From Lucifuga dentata (lineage: Eukaryota > Chordata > Actinopteri > Ophidiiformes > Bythitidae), in the NCBI GenBank assembly GCA_014773175.1, contig VXCM01000926.1, forward strand, positions 1-64,000: 64,000 nt of DNA, given 5' to 3'. The notes beneath the pieces are model-generated. The model saw only the letters and a program-made list of their open reading frames with translations. It was not told the origin of the DNA and did no database searches. Positions within the stretch are counted from its first letter, which is position 1. Each line of letters starts with the position of its first letter. Shown here piece by piece: positions 1-10,378 of the stretch. The translations under genes were made by a program, and so were the position numbers.

Positions 1-298
1 CTGGAATGAACTGTTTGGTGATTCAGACAAGGAAGAGGAGTCCGGAAAAGTTAATGTCAGCTAATGTCAATTACAGTAATCAGCTGTTTACTGGTACCAG
101 TACATGGATTATTTTCAGAAAGTCACAGGAATACTATGACAATACCCAGAAAAACAGGTAATAATTTGGTAAACATAAATTGATGCAACAACATCAGGGG
201 GTCAGCTTATATACGAGTTTCTTTAAAAATCTAAATTTGCAGTCAAAATTGGGGTCGACTTATACACGAGCTCGGCTTATACTCAAGTATGTATAGTA
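1..298 (+). mobile_element. TA-flanked DNA transposon, 3' part (window edge)
   Basis: The last ~130 bases match the 3' end of the longer copy at 13679-14535: the phrases GAATACTATGACAATACCC, TTTAAAAATCTAAATTTGCA and GGCTTATAC occur in the same order. The right end reads AAGTATGTATAG followed by TA, a diverged form of the terminus GAGTATATACGG-TA of the other copy. The 5' part lies outside the window. No transposase frame remains. Superfamily is inferred only from the TA flank (Tc1/mariner/pogo type). Confidence 0.7.
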
Positions 299-2715
299 CA
301 TAGCATCACACTAAATAAGTGCTGTGATAATTGAAGCTCATTCATAAAGATTCCCTTATGTTAATCAAGTAAAAGCCAATGAAGATCAGTTTGTTAACCA
401 GCTGTATCAGATTTAGAATCCGCGCTTTAGAGCTCCACATTTGAAGAGATTGACACTAAAATAAGAGATAAATCCACACACTACTACTGAAACAGGTTTT
501 AATTTTTGCATGACGGTGTGTGTTATGAATTGCTTCCCCGACATGCAAATCAGGAAGTGGAGTAATACCTCTTTCAAGGCAAATACTAAAAGATGCCAGT
601 AACAGGCTTCTGTGAATGAGGGAACATGGTTACATGATGAGATTTGCTCTCATCAACACAAGAAGTCTGGCACTGTGCTTTATGAATCCCCTCCACAAGT
701 GGTGTATTCCAAAACCCGGGTTATAATATTTGCTAATAAAAATAAACAGAAATCTCTCTAATATGGAATATGGAGTACACAAGCAAGACCTGTTCCTGCT
801 TTTCAGAAAGGCCCGATTGGTGGGGAATGTGCATGCAGTATAAATCCCCCTGAATAACTGAATGAACTGCTAGCTGAGAGCATGTTTGAGATTGTCATAA
901 AGGCGACATGTTGGAAGAGTAAAGTAAGGGCTATATTTATGCTGCAGGGCTTGACACCTAAATTACAGCCTAATGGCACCCAGTGTTTTATATTCTGATC
1001 ATGCTTTGAGTGATTTTTCATTTTGCACAGTATTTAGGGCAAAAATAATCTTGGGTTTAGGCTCGACCAGCACCTTTATTCTCTTTGATTATTGTGCAGC
1101 ACTAAAAAAAGAATAGAATTCAGGGTGGCCTGCAGATTCTATTCTGCACATTTAGATTAAATTCACTTCTGTAAATAAGTTACTTCTATGGGTTTCATCT
1201 TAAAAATGAGATTCCAGACATCTTTTTACCAGTTCACATGTTTAGAATATACAATACAGCAGCTGATCTTTGAGCAAATTAAAAAAAACATTCAGAACTG
1301 GATCATTTTCACCAGAAAGAGAAAATGCAGCCTATGAGATGTCGGCAAATACAGCCTCACATTGCTATGGTGACCCAGAACAATTTACAGGCTTCATGGA
1401 GACATTATCAAGGAGAACAAGAGAGCCACAACTGTGAATTGCTCCTGTGGAGTATTGTTGTTGTGTGTGTGTGTGTGTATATATATATATGTAAAACTTC
1501 AACTAAAATAAAACAAAAACCTGTTTGTTTTTTTAGTATAACTTGTTAATTAAAGAATCTTTTCTAATTCTGTAAAATATCATGGCTTGACTTGAAGTTT
1601 ACGTTTCTGTCAGGAACAAAAAGCCTTTTTTTAAGCCACCATTACATGGTTTGTGTCACCATGAAGTGATCTGTGTTGGTGGCAGAGGCTTTCTTTTGCT
1701 CTTGTTTATGTCCTGGCAGGCTCATTTGGGCTGCACTGGAGAGTCTGAGGCCTTCAGATGAAGCAACATGAATTAATAATTGATGGACGTGAGTGTGTGT
1801 GTTGGAGGGAGGAGGGGTGGGGCGGGATTGGGGGTTTATTCAGCATATTTATCTAGGTCACTTCTCACTGCACATTTCAAAATGCATTGAGAGGCTCATT
1901 CTGAGCTTTGGGATGAGCTCTCTGTCCCTCTGTTTCGCTTAAAAGTACCAGTAAACATTCTCAATACGGTGCTGCCTTTCTCCGTAAATGGTGCATTCAC
2001 TCCATCTGGCTCAAAGTAAACAATTAAGAAACAACATTTCAAGTACATTAAAAAAAAAAAAAAAATGGCTTGTCCTATTTTAGCCATTACCCAAATGCAT
2101 TTACTTAATATCATGCAAATCAGCCTCAGCAAGACAAAGCTGCTAAAAAAGCACTTAGTCTGTGTATTCTGAGGTAGAGCCAAAGAAGGAATATATATAA
2201 GAAAACAGAATAACCACCCACTCATGGACATACACACACTAGTTTACCAAATAGTTTCAGGGTCATAATGCCCTGACAAAACTCCTGTAACCCTTGACTG
2301 ATCGTAATGAAAGAGCTGGGAGACAAAAATAAGAATCTGCGAGGGAGCAAAAAAGTTTTGATGCAAAGCAAATTAGAGCAAGCAGAGGAAGAAGATGGGA
2401 TATGATGCAGTGTGGAGAAGGTGACATGAGGTACTTAGTGGCAAGATGAGTTTTCAGCCTACAACACACCATGAGACGTGGTCATGGTGCACCAAAACCA
2501 AATTATCGTATCCAATTCATTTTCTAAATCTTTTTTGGGTAAAACCACCGCTGGAAAAAGATCTGGTTTGAAACACTGGGGGTGTTTTTCTCTGTGTGTG
2601 TTGGCAATGTGGGTGATATATTGAAATTCAACAAAAGTGGTTTTCAGGTAGGTGGTTTTGGAAATTGAATGGGGAAATAACACCTATGGTTGTGTATTTG
2701 AGGCTTTTTTTTTTT
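299..2715. other. Unannotated AT-rich stretch
   Basis: No gene or named repeat recognised. Short frames at 803-1021, 1325-1549 and 1896-2683 have no recognisable domain and are crossed by A-runs or a TG/TA microsatellite. An octamer-like ATGCAAAT occurs near 543 and 2113, which is not evidence of function by itself. Confidence 0.6.
1461..1491. repeat. Compound (TG)n(TA)n microsatellite
   Basis: About nine TG units run directly into seven TA units. Confidence 0.95.
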
Positions 2716-2823
2716 NGGGGGGGTTTACATTTATTAATTTACTTATTGGGTGTTGGTAAATTCAGCAAATGTTTATAACTGGCAGTTGTGACATTGCACA
2801 TAAGCAAAGGCAAACAGAAACAA

Positions 2824-2850
2824 GCACACACACACACACACACACACACA
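2824..2850. repeat. (CA)n microsatellite
   Basis: Uninterrupted CA run followed by a short GA-rich tail. Confidence 0.95.
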
Positions 2851-2884
2851 GAGAAAGAGAGAAATACAACCAGCCTTTAGAGCT

Positions 2885-3313
2885 GCAAGAAAAAGTTTGT
2901 GAATCCTTTGGAATTATTTGCATTTCTGCATTAATTACTCATCATGTGATCTGATCATCTAATTCACATTAATAAATACAATCTGCTTACAGCAATGATA
3001 AACAAAAACAGTACTTGCTCTTGTCAAAACCCCAATTAAATCATTCACAGTGTGGGTTTAAAAAACGAAATGACCCTTAGTGACTTATTCCAAGGCTGAA
3101 ATAGCTTTGGAAGGTGACATTGAGATTGAAGGTGTGTATTGTGAAACCTGCTTAAGAAACAAAGACAGATGAAGTCTGGTTACGGACAGAGTTTGGGTTT
3201 CTCAACATCCACCTGTTCATGTGAACTATTTGCCAGATCAATAAAAAACAAACAAAACAATTCAGAAGACCATAGAAAAATAATTTTACAGATGCATGAA
3301 GGTGGACAAGTAC
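2885..3313 (+). mobile_element. Tc1-like transposon relic, 5' portion
   Basis: It starts with GTTTGTGAATCCTTTGGAAT, the kind of terminal sequence seen in teleost Tc1-like elements. It continues to a transposase-region segment ending in ACAGATGCATGAAGGTGGAC. The same segment recurs in the second Tc1 relic (CTGTTCAGGTGAACCATTGCC and ACAGATGCATGAAGCTGG, 23800-23880). The homology stops at 3313 and resumes at about 4293, so the intervening ~980 bp is an insertion. There are many stops and indels, so this is an old, inactive copy. Confidence 0.7.
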
Positions 3314-3346
3314 GGAGCCCAGGAGGGCTCAAGGAGAAGAAAAAAT

Positions 3347-3515
3347 AAAAAAGTCGTGCACGACTTATTAAGTTGTTTGCACAAGTTACTAAGTCGTGCG
3401 AACGACTTACTAANAAAAAAGTCGTGCACGACTTATTAAGTTGTTTGCACAAGTTACTAAGTCGTGCGAACGACTTACTAACTTGTTTGCATGAGTTAAC
3501 TAAGTTGTTCGCAAG
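3347..3515. repeat. Tandem ~21-bp palindromic units (left arm)
   Basis: Units are variants of AAGTCGTGCGAACGACTTACT, each an imperfect palindrome of its own. The block up to 3413 is repeated exactly after the N at 3414, so the unit count is unreliable. Inverted counterparts sit at about 4205-4250. Confidence 0.8.
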
Positions 3516-3619
3516 AGTTACTTGACTGACAGTTCAGTGAACTGGAAGAAGAACTCAATTTTACTGTCTTCAGAGTTGCTTCTTGCACTGCTCAGAACGA
3601 AACAAGTTAATGGTGACAT

Positions 3620-3961
3620 ACCTGTCAACACTCCGGTTTCCCCGGGTTTCTCCCGTATTTTCACCCCCTCTCCTGCCGTGCTCCCATTTGGTAATTTCTC
3701 CCCATGTGTTTTGACAGTTATACAGAATCATAATTGGCCCAATCAAGCTGTTTCGGTCATTCTGTGGCACACAAGTGAGGCGTGTCTGCCAGGGGACACC
3801 TGAAGCCAAGCAGAACCAAAGTTGATTGAAGCAGTTTCTTGTAGGAGGAATAAATATAATACAGTCATGCTAGCAAAGCTTTCCATGAGAGAATAAGACC
3901 GGGACGGGCTGGGTGGGGAGTCATATCCCAGAAAATCTTCCGTATTTCAGTATTGACAGGT
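3620..3961. mobile_element. Small inverted-end element nested in the foldback
   Basis: The ends ACCTGTCAACACTC and (reverse complement of the right end) ACCTGTCAATACTG are inverted. The ends are CG-richer than the surroundings, with CCCGGGTTTCTCCCGT on the left and CCGTATTTCAG on the right. This resembles a dispersed teleost repeat with 'cccgggtttctcccg' ends. A clear target duplication is not visible. No coding capacity. Together with the two outer layers this makes a three-level nest. Confidence 0.6.
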
Positions 3962-4292
3962 GTGCAAGTTGACACACGTACACACACACTGTGGACTGTT
4001 TGGATTTAATACAGTTTTATTTTCATCTTGGCCTCAAATATGTGGANCACACACTGTGGACTGTTTGGATTTAATACAGTTTTATTTTCATCTTGGCCTC
4101 AAATATGTGGATATAGTTTTTGGCTATAAAACACCGCATTCTTATATCTTTGGTATCTCTTGAATGAATTTTAAATGATACTACTTTTTCCAGTTCACTG
4201 AAAGTTAGTAAGTCGTGCGAACGAGTTAGTGAGTCATGCGAACAACTTAATTTTTTATTTATTTTTTCTCTCCATGAGCTCTCCTAGGCTCC

Positions 4293-4610
4293 TTAGAAAA
4301 GGCTACAAACCTGCATGTTCATCAATTCACAGTATCCTAATGTGTAAATATATGAGTTATGTGAATATGGGTTTTGGAACAATGTTCTTTGGAGGAAAAA
4401 AAAAAAACTATAAAGAATGGAGGAGCTAGCATCGTGATTTGGGGCTGGTTTGCTGCATCAGGACCCGGACAACTTGCAGTCATCGAGCAGAAAAATGATT
4501 TCCAAATTTTAGCAAGAAATTTTATTGGAGAATGTCATCTATCACCATCAACCTGAAGTTTAATAAAAGGTGAATGAAGCAGCGAGGCGATTGACCCAAT
4601 GATGGTTTAG
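4293..4610 (+). pseudogene. Tc1-like transposase fragment (catalytic core region)
   Basis: The frame gives GASIVIWGWFAASGPGQLAV, closely matching the Tc1-family motif GGGSIMVWGCFAASGPGxL between the first and second catalytic aspartates. Upstream, GGTTTTGGAACAATGTTCTT corresponds to the usual 'xxVLWTDE' region but has lost the frame. Downstream, the segment to about 4600 resembles the DNDPKH region, also out of frame. It is the continuation of 2885-3313 after the foldback insertion. Dead copy with frameshifts and stops. Confidence 0.85.
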
Positions 4611-4689
4611 GATGGTTTTGGCCTTATATGGACTCATATGTTCAAACATGGAACATCCTAACATTTTTATATTATAAATTTGATCTTTT

Positions 4690-4833
4690 TATACAATTGA
4701 ATTGTTTTGTATTGTATTTAAAAGAAGCCTGACCAGGGACCAGGACTGCAGATTAGCTTGAGCTTTACATACATCATATGTACCACATTTGTTTGTGGCA
4801 ATGATGAATGTATTGTCCCTGACAAATAGATAA

Positions 4834-4868
<35 letters not shown>

Positions 4869-4870
4869 AA
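4690..4870 (+). mobile_element. LINE 3' tail with (AAAT)n end
   Basis: The phrases GACCAGGACTGCAGATTAGC, GTATTGTCCCTGACAAAT and a terminal run of ATAA/AAAT units match the 3' untranslated end typical of teleost non-LTR elements ('ccagggactacagatgaaaattagc ... tgtccctgtcaaataaataaa'). It is severely 5'-truncated with no reverse transcriptase left. The tetranucleotide tail (4831-4870) abuts the next element directly. Confidence 0.6.
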
Positions 4871-5334
4871 TCACATGTTACATTACTGCCAACTGTTTTC
4901 CAAAATATAGTACTGGAGTGGTGCATTTTACATTTGTTTTTCCTGTCTTCCAGACTGCCATTGGTTTCAGTTCATTCCAGTATGCTATTAAAATCAACTT
5001 ATAAAGACTTGAAACATGCTTGAGATAATCCAACAGTGAACCAAAAGTTATTCTTACTGTTTGTCAGAGTTACTTAATTTAACCAGTCCAACATGGAGCG
5101 AATAGAAGAATGTAAAGAGAATGTATGTCTCTGCCAGGGAATATAGTCCCGAGAGAAGACAGCGTTTACAGAGAAATTAAAAATGACTGTGCCTTCTACA
5201 TTCAAACGTTCATATTAGGTGAAACACTGAATTTTAGATGGGTGAATCACCTGAACATTTGATCGTGAGAGACGAGGGGATTTAACATGAAAACTAAAAT
5301 AAGGGTTTTGGAAAATTATGGTATGGCCCTTTAA
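4871..5334 (-). mobile_element. TTAA-flanked MITE family A, copy A1 (damaged)
   Basis: Opposite orientation to copy A3. The internal landmarks are in the expected order: TGCCATTGGTTTCAGTTCAT, the CATGGAGC block, CTCTGCCAGGGAATATAGTC and CTGAATTTTAGATGGGTG. The right end reads GGTATGGCCCT followed by TTAA. The left terminus is lost to the adjoining tetranucleotide tail, and about 60 bp of the right inverted repeat is deleted. Confidence 0.85.
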
Positions 5335-8294
5335 CCTATAACCTGAAGAGAAAGAAGATGAAAAAAGAAGAAATTGAAACAGTTTTATAGGGAAATATGG
5401 TGAAAAATTCTTCCTCACTTTTGTGCAAGTTTGACAGGCAATTAAAGGAAACATTCAATGGAGATTATTGCTACTAAACAGAGTTAGGCCACTTATTAAA
5501 TACAAAGTTCATGTGTTTACTAGCTTGAACTGTGAATGCTTGAACAATATGTTTAATAATGACACGAAAAGAACAAATTCTTGTATATTATTAGTAGTAA
5601 TAACATACAAGAGTTATTATAAGCAGTCTGTGTCTATTATTATGACTTGGATAAAGGTCAGACCTTCATCAGTAACTGATGCAGAAATCCAGGTTATTCA
5701 AAGCAGACACACACACACACGTACCTTTAATCACCCACTGCACCGTGTGTTTGACAGAAGGGCAGTGCAGAATGTAATTTCCCACCTTAGCTGTAATCTA
5801 CACATCTGATAACACCTGACAAGGCATCAGAATAAGACACTCAGCCTGTATTATTCATAGTGAATCCACCAATCCGAGAGGTGTTGTGTGATGGAGGAAA
5901 AAAGAAATTCCACACACTGAATCATTCTCCCATTAAGCTGCTTTCTGATTGGTGAAGGGCAGGCAGTGATAGCCTGTAGGTTAGAGAAGATCAATGATTT
6001 GAAGCTCCACTCCAACGCAACATGGATGGAAAAAGAAAAAGTGAATATGTAACATCCTCACCACTTCCTCAGAACTTCTGCCTAAGCACCACCTTTGGGC
6101 AAGTCACTAGATTCTGAACTGCTTAGACAAAATGAAGTAAGTGTGTTTATGTTGTCTTCTCTGTGGTTAACTCTGTGGGTAATATGGTTAAAGGTTTTTA
6201 ACTTGTTCAAGGGACAGATAGGTTTATTGATAGTTTTATTAATTTAACAGTGACCTTGCCAGTTGCTGATATTTTCCAGCTATCACAATTCTCGATAATG
6301 GTGCACTTAGGTCTAGGAAAATAAATAAATAAATAAATAATAAAGATTGCATTGATATGAACTTGCAATTTTAATAGTTTCAATTTTAAAACCAAAGTAC
6401 TATGAGATTTCAGGCACAAAATCAATAAAGCAGCTGACAAACATTTTGAGTAGTACATTTTTTTTTCATCCTAATGAACACTCATTGGTTTATAATAATA
6501 GGATTTGAGCATGACAAAGTCCTTTTCATGATAAATATGGAAACTGTTTTCTGTGTCTGTTGTTTTCTGACCCACTTACCTCCTAAGACAGTGATGCATG
6601 AGCAGCCTCNCACACACACACACACACACACACACATGCCCTTTCTCTCTCTCTGGCTCACTCTCTCTCACACACAAATTTCTAATTTATGAGTCTTGCA
6701 ATGACTTGTATTGGTCCCTTGTGTAGCCTTAGTTTTAGTTTTTAATGCTCCTATTTATAGATGCAGATTTCATATAAGATTAAATCACACCTTAGTTAAT
6801 CAATGATTTTAATGTTTACACTGAAAATGACTGTATAATGTAGAAGGGTCGCTCTTAGTGGCAAACCCAGATAAAATTATCACCAAACTCTGCAGCTTTA
6901 TGGAGCTTTTAGCCTCTTTTAGCCTGTTATGGTTTTACAGCCTCACATTTACTGCACAGTTAAGCCTTCGATGCTCTCATCAACCATTTCCAGCAGTAGA
7001 AGGCAGCTGTTTCCCTAAAAAAAAAAAAAAAAAAANAAAAAAAAAAAAAAAAAAAGAAAAAGTTGGTATAAGTCGACTGTACCAAACCAGCATCAAACAA
7101 CAGACAGAAAAAGTTAATGAGTAGCTGGTAAAGAAAGTTGAGCATCTAGTAAGTTAAAAACCCTGATTTATTTATTTATTTACTCAGGAGTTGGTGGGGA
7201 CCAAATCAGAGCTAACAGATGGGTGAATATTGGACTTACTCAGAAAGACGATTCTACTGGGTATCTTTTAAATGTGTTGGCAAATGTTTGCTAACACAAT
7301 AGTAATAACATGAGGATAGAATGTCAGGACTGTGTGTGTCTCAGCTTTTCTTAGAGTTCTTCCACCACCAAAAAGAGCATTTAAGCATCTTAAGTTTGAG
7401 ATTTACTTCTCTGCAACTCAAAAGTTTGAGATGTACTGTAGTGCAATTCAAAAATAAGTCTCAAAATCACAAAGAGAATGTGTAGACAGTGAGATATGGT
7501 GTGAAGACGTGGATTATCAACAGGGAGGTCAAAAAGAGGTTGTGCCCCTTATTTGTAAAATCGTCAATGAATAAGTATTAGCATAGGCAAGGACTGAAAA
7601 ACACATCTGAGCATTGTTATTGAAAATGAGATATTGCAGTCAAAATTTCAAGCTACTAGTGTGTGTGAGATGGGAAGATTGAAGAGAAGAAGCACAAAGG
7701 TCAAAAAAGGTGATTGTGGTTTGATCAGGCAGGGGACCGTTGAAACATCGGGAAGACAAATACAACCAGTGAAATGTGCAAAAAAAAGAGGGAAAATTGG
7801 AAGAAGACAGTGGCCTGCAAACTGCAAAGTAGTCAGAACTTGAACTACCACCATGAGGCAAAAATTTGATAATTTAGGTTGACAAGAAAATAGAGGAAAA
7901 GCGTGTAGATCACAAATTGTGTCCTTAATGTATTAAAAAAACAAAAAACAAAAAAACAAATCTGTTGTCCAGGATAGCCTAAAGAGATTCTCCAACACAC
8001 ACTCCTAGTTGGCCAAGAGTCAGAAAACAGTGCAGGGACTGACAGCTGCTGGCACTGAACAGCTAAAGTGTTCACTGTTGCACCTTCGGCTGGTTAGGAG
8101 ACGCTCTGTAGCTGAATCAGCTTAAACTAAAGAGGGTGAGAGTTATTGTGTCAGACAGACTTCAGATTACTCCACCATCTGCTGCTGTCTTCAAGGTGTC
8201 GAGCTGCCTGCATCCCACGAAGCCTCTATGCTGCCTCGCCAGCGCACACCGCAAAGAACAGTGACCTGGCTGGTCCGTCAGCCTGTGAGAACTG
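5335..8294. other. Unannotated stretch with simple repeats
   Basis: No gene or dispersed repeat identified. It contains an (AAAT)n run at about 6320-6342, a (CA)n run with an N at 6610-6636, and a poly-A tract broken by an N at 7016-7065. The frames at 7634-7861 overlap on both strands and show no known domain. Confidence 0.6.
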
Positions 8295-8906
8295 AGACTT
8301 CGAGAATACCAGCGATTTTGCAAATTTGAGCTCAGTAAATGCAGCCTGTATACATGTGACATTACTGCCAACCATTTTCCAAAACATACTACTGGATTGG
8401 TACGTTAGGTTTGTTTTTTCCTACCTTCCATTGGTTTCATTTCATTTCAGTACGCTACAAAACCCAATTTGTACAGACTTGAAATGTGCTTGAGATAATC
8501 CATCACAGTGAACCACACATTGTTCTGAATTTTTTCTTTTTTTTTTTTTTTTTNTTTTTTTTTTTTTTTGTTGAAATTACTTAATTTAACTGATCCAACA
8601 CAGAGCTACAAGGAATAAAACTTATGTCTCCGCCAGGGAATATAGTTCCAGGAAAAGACGGCTTTTACAGAGAAATTAAAAAACAACCATGTCATATTTG
8701 ACACATATGTTAGGAGGTGAAACATTGAATTTTAAGGTGGGTGAATCACCTCAACATTTAATTTTGAAAGCTGAGAGGATGTGGCAAATTAACAGGAAAA
8801 GTAAAATATAGTTTTATGTTTTAGGAAATGGTTGGCAGTAATGTAACAGTATGCAGGTAGTATTTATTGGGCCTAAACATGCTAAATTAACTGTATGATC
8901 CTTTAA
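8295..8906 (-). mobile_element. MITE family A, copy A2
   Basis: Both inverted termini are present: ATACCAGCGATTTTGCAAAT on the left, and CTGTATGATCCT followed by TTAA (8903-8906) on the right. The internal A-tract of the family appears here as poly-T interrupted by an N at 8554. The TTAA at the right end is shared with an adjoining sequence that also follows copy A4. Confidence 0.85.
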
Positions 8907-9101
8907 GGCCCCAGTATACTTCAAGAGATGTAAGAGGAAACATAGAAAGAATAAGCGAGTGAACATGCCTGGAACATGTCACACTCATAGCCCTGAAGAA
9001 CTGTCTTTTATCTCATAACATGACTGATTTGTCACCGGTGAGGGTCAAGTGGGTGGAGCTCAATCGCCATGCAATATTTGGGCCAATTACAACCAGAGGC
9101 A
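8903..9101. mobile_element. Second TTAA-bounded repeat, partial
   Basis: It starts TTAAGGCCCCAGTATACTTC and AAGAGATGTAAG. A close relative starts TTAAGGCTCCATATAGTTC and AAAAGATGTAAG at 18417-18470, also directly after a family A end. The sequence resembles the terminus of a teleost MITE ('ccccagtatacttca'). No opposite end was found before the Tc1 derivative begins, so extent and class are uncertain. Confidence 0.5.
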
Positions 9102-9474
9102 TACTGTGGGGTCCAAAAGTCTGAGACCACTTTGAAAATCTGTGATTTCCATGTAAATCTGGAAATAATCAGAACGTCTGATATCACAAGAAGCTCTTTG
9201 GAACATTTTCAAATCATGCTGGGATAACTTGGCTCATCAGGTTTTGCACAAAATCACGGAGTCTGTGCCAGCTGAAGTGATGCTGTCATTAAAGCAAATG
9301 GGGGACATACCAAATACTAAGATATTCTGAAATTCATGTAATTTTTCAAAGATTCAACTTTTCACTTGAATTGTTAAGATTATATTATAATTTGTAATGA
9401 AAAGCCTTGCATTGAATTTTAAAAGAATGCAAAATAGAAGCACTTTCACAGTGATCTCACACTTTTGGATGGTA
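9102..9474. mobile_element. Tc1-like deletion derivative (MITE), TA-flanked
   Basis: The left end TGTGGGGTCCAAAAGTCTGA and the right end, whose reverse complement reads ATCCAAAAGTGTGAGATCAC, are inverted and match the Tc1-like terminal motif GTCCAAAAGTCTGAGACCAC. TA dinucleotides flank both ends (9102-9103 and 9473-9474). The interior phrases GGGGGACATACCAAATACTA and GATGCTGTCATTAAAGCAAA are typical of the untranslated part of such elements. No transposase remains. Confidence 0.8.
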
Positions 9475-10325
9475 TATCAGAAGTAGAAAAAGACAAAAGT
9501 TCTCCTTTGGGGTCCTGCACCAAAACAAACAAACAAAAAATCAAACAAACAAACAAACAAAAAAAAAAAACTCACTTGAATCACCTTGCAATATAACTTT
9601 TTAACCTGAATATTCTCAGNAAACAAAAAAAAAAAACTCAAAGTACTTGAATCACCTTGCAATATAACTTTTTAACCTGAATATTCTCAGGGCTCATTAT
9701 TTTCATTTTTAGAATAAAAATGAAAAGGACATCTTGATATTTTCCAGTGTTTATGTTGAATATCAACATTAAAAAGCAGACTTTAAAACATTTGCAACAC
9801 AAATACCAACAACTTTATTTGTTTCAGGTGAACTTAACTACATTATTAGCATCTCATTTACATTATCTGTCATGCTTTCTCCTCACATTCTATTACATAT
9901 CATATTCTGATATATGTAATTCCATCTGTTCCTGGTTACTGTAAACTGCAGTTAACAGCATCCTCCTGTAGCGGGAAACACAAAGACTTATGGGTGTTTG
10001 GGGACATTTAGGCTGAAGATCTGCTTAACTCTTCACTTCCTTTAAAAAAAAAAAAAATCTGGGTATTTTTCAGAAAAGTTGAGTGTAAGAAATCAAAAAC
10101 ATTGAGCCTTACTTATACTACACTAGGAAGCATATTATCCAAATGGAACTACAGATACGGTCTGTTTATTTTATTGTTCATATATTTTACATATTACTTT
10201 TTATGTGTGCAGTGCTGTTGTAGGTCATCTCATTTAGTGCGAGTGAAAACAGCTCTGCATCATTACATCCTTTAAGCAGTGATTAGTGGAAGGAAGGGTA
10301 AAATTAAATTTTATTCAAGTTGGTG

Positions 10326-10328
<3 letters not shown>

Positions 10329-10369
<41 letters not shown>

Positions 10370-10378
10370 TGTGTGTGT
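10329..10378. repeat. (GT)n microsatellite
   Basis: About 25 units with one CT interruption near the 3' end. Confidence 0.97.

Larger units (their letters stand above)
3314..4292. mobile_element. Foldback DNA element with arms of short palindromic repeats
   Basis: The left end GGAGCCCAGGAGGGCTCAAG pairs with the right end, whose reverse complement reads GGAGCCTAGGAGAGCTCATG. Both continue into an A-rich AAAAAATAAA segment, then 21-bp units such as AAGTCGTGCGAACGACTT, then CAGTTCAGTGAACTGGAA. The arms are over 100 bp and imperfect. It lies inside a Tc1-like relic; the host phrase appears on both sides (GGACAAG-TAC left, GAAAAGGCTAC right), consistent with a diverged target-site duplication of about 10 bp. 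No transposase is visible. Two N-joined duplications (3414 and 4047) inflate its length. Confidence 0.75.

Noticed and set aside
3347..3515. Spaced palindromic repeats resembling a CRISPR array
   Set aside because: Units are contiguous and degenerate, sit in the arms of a transposable element, and the host is a vertebrate.
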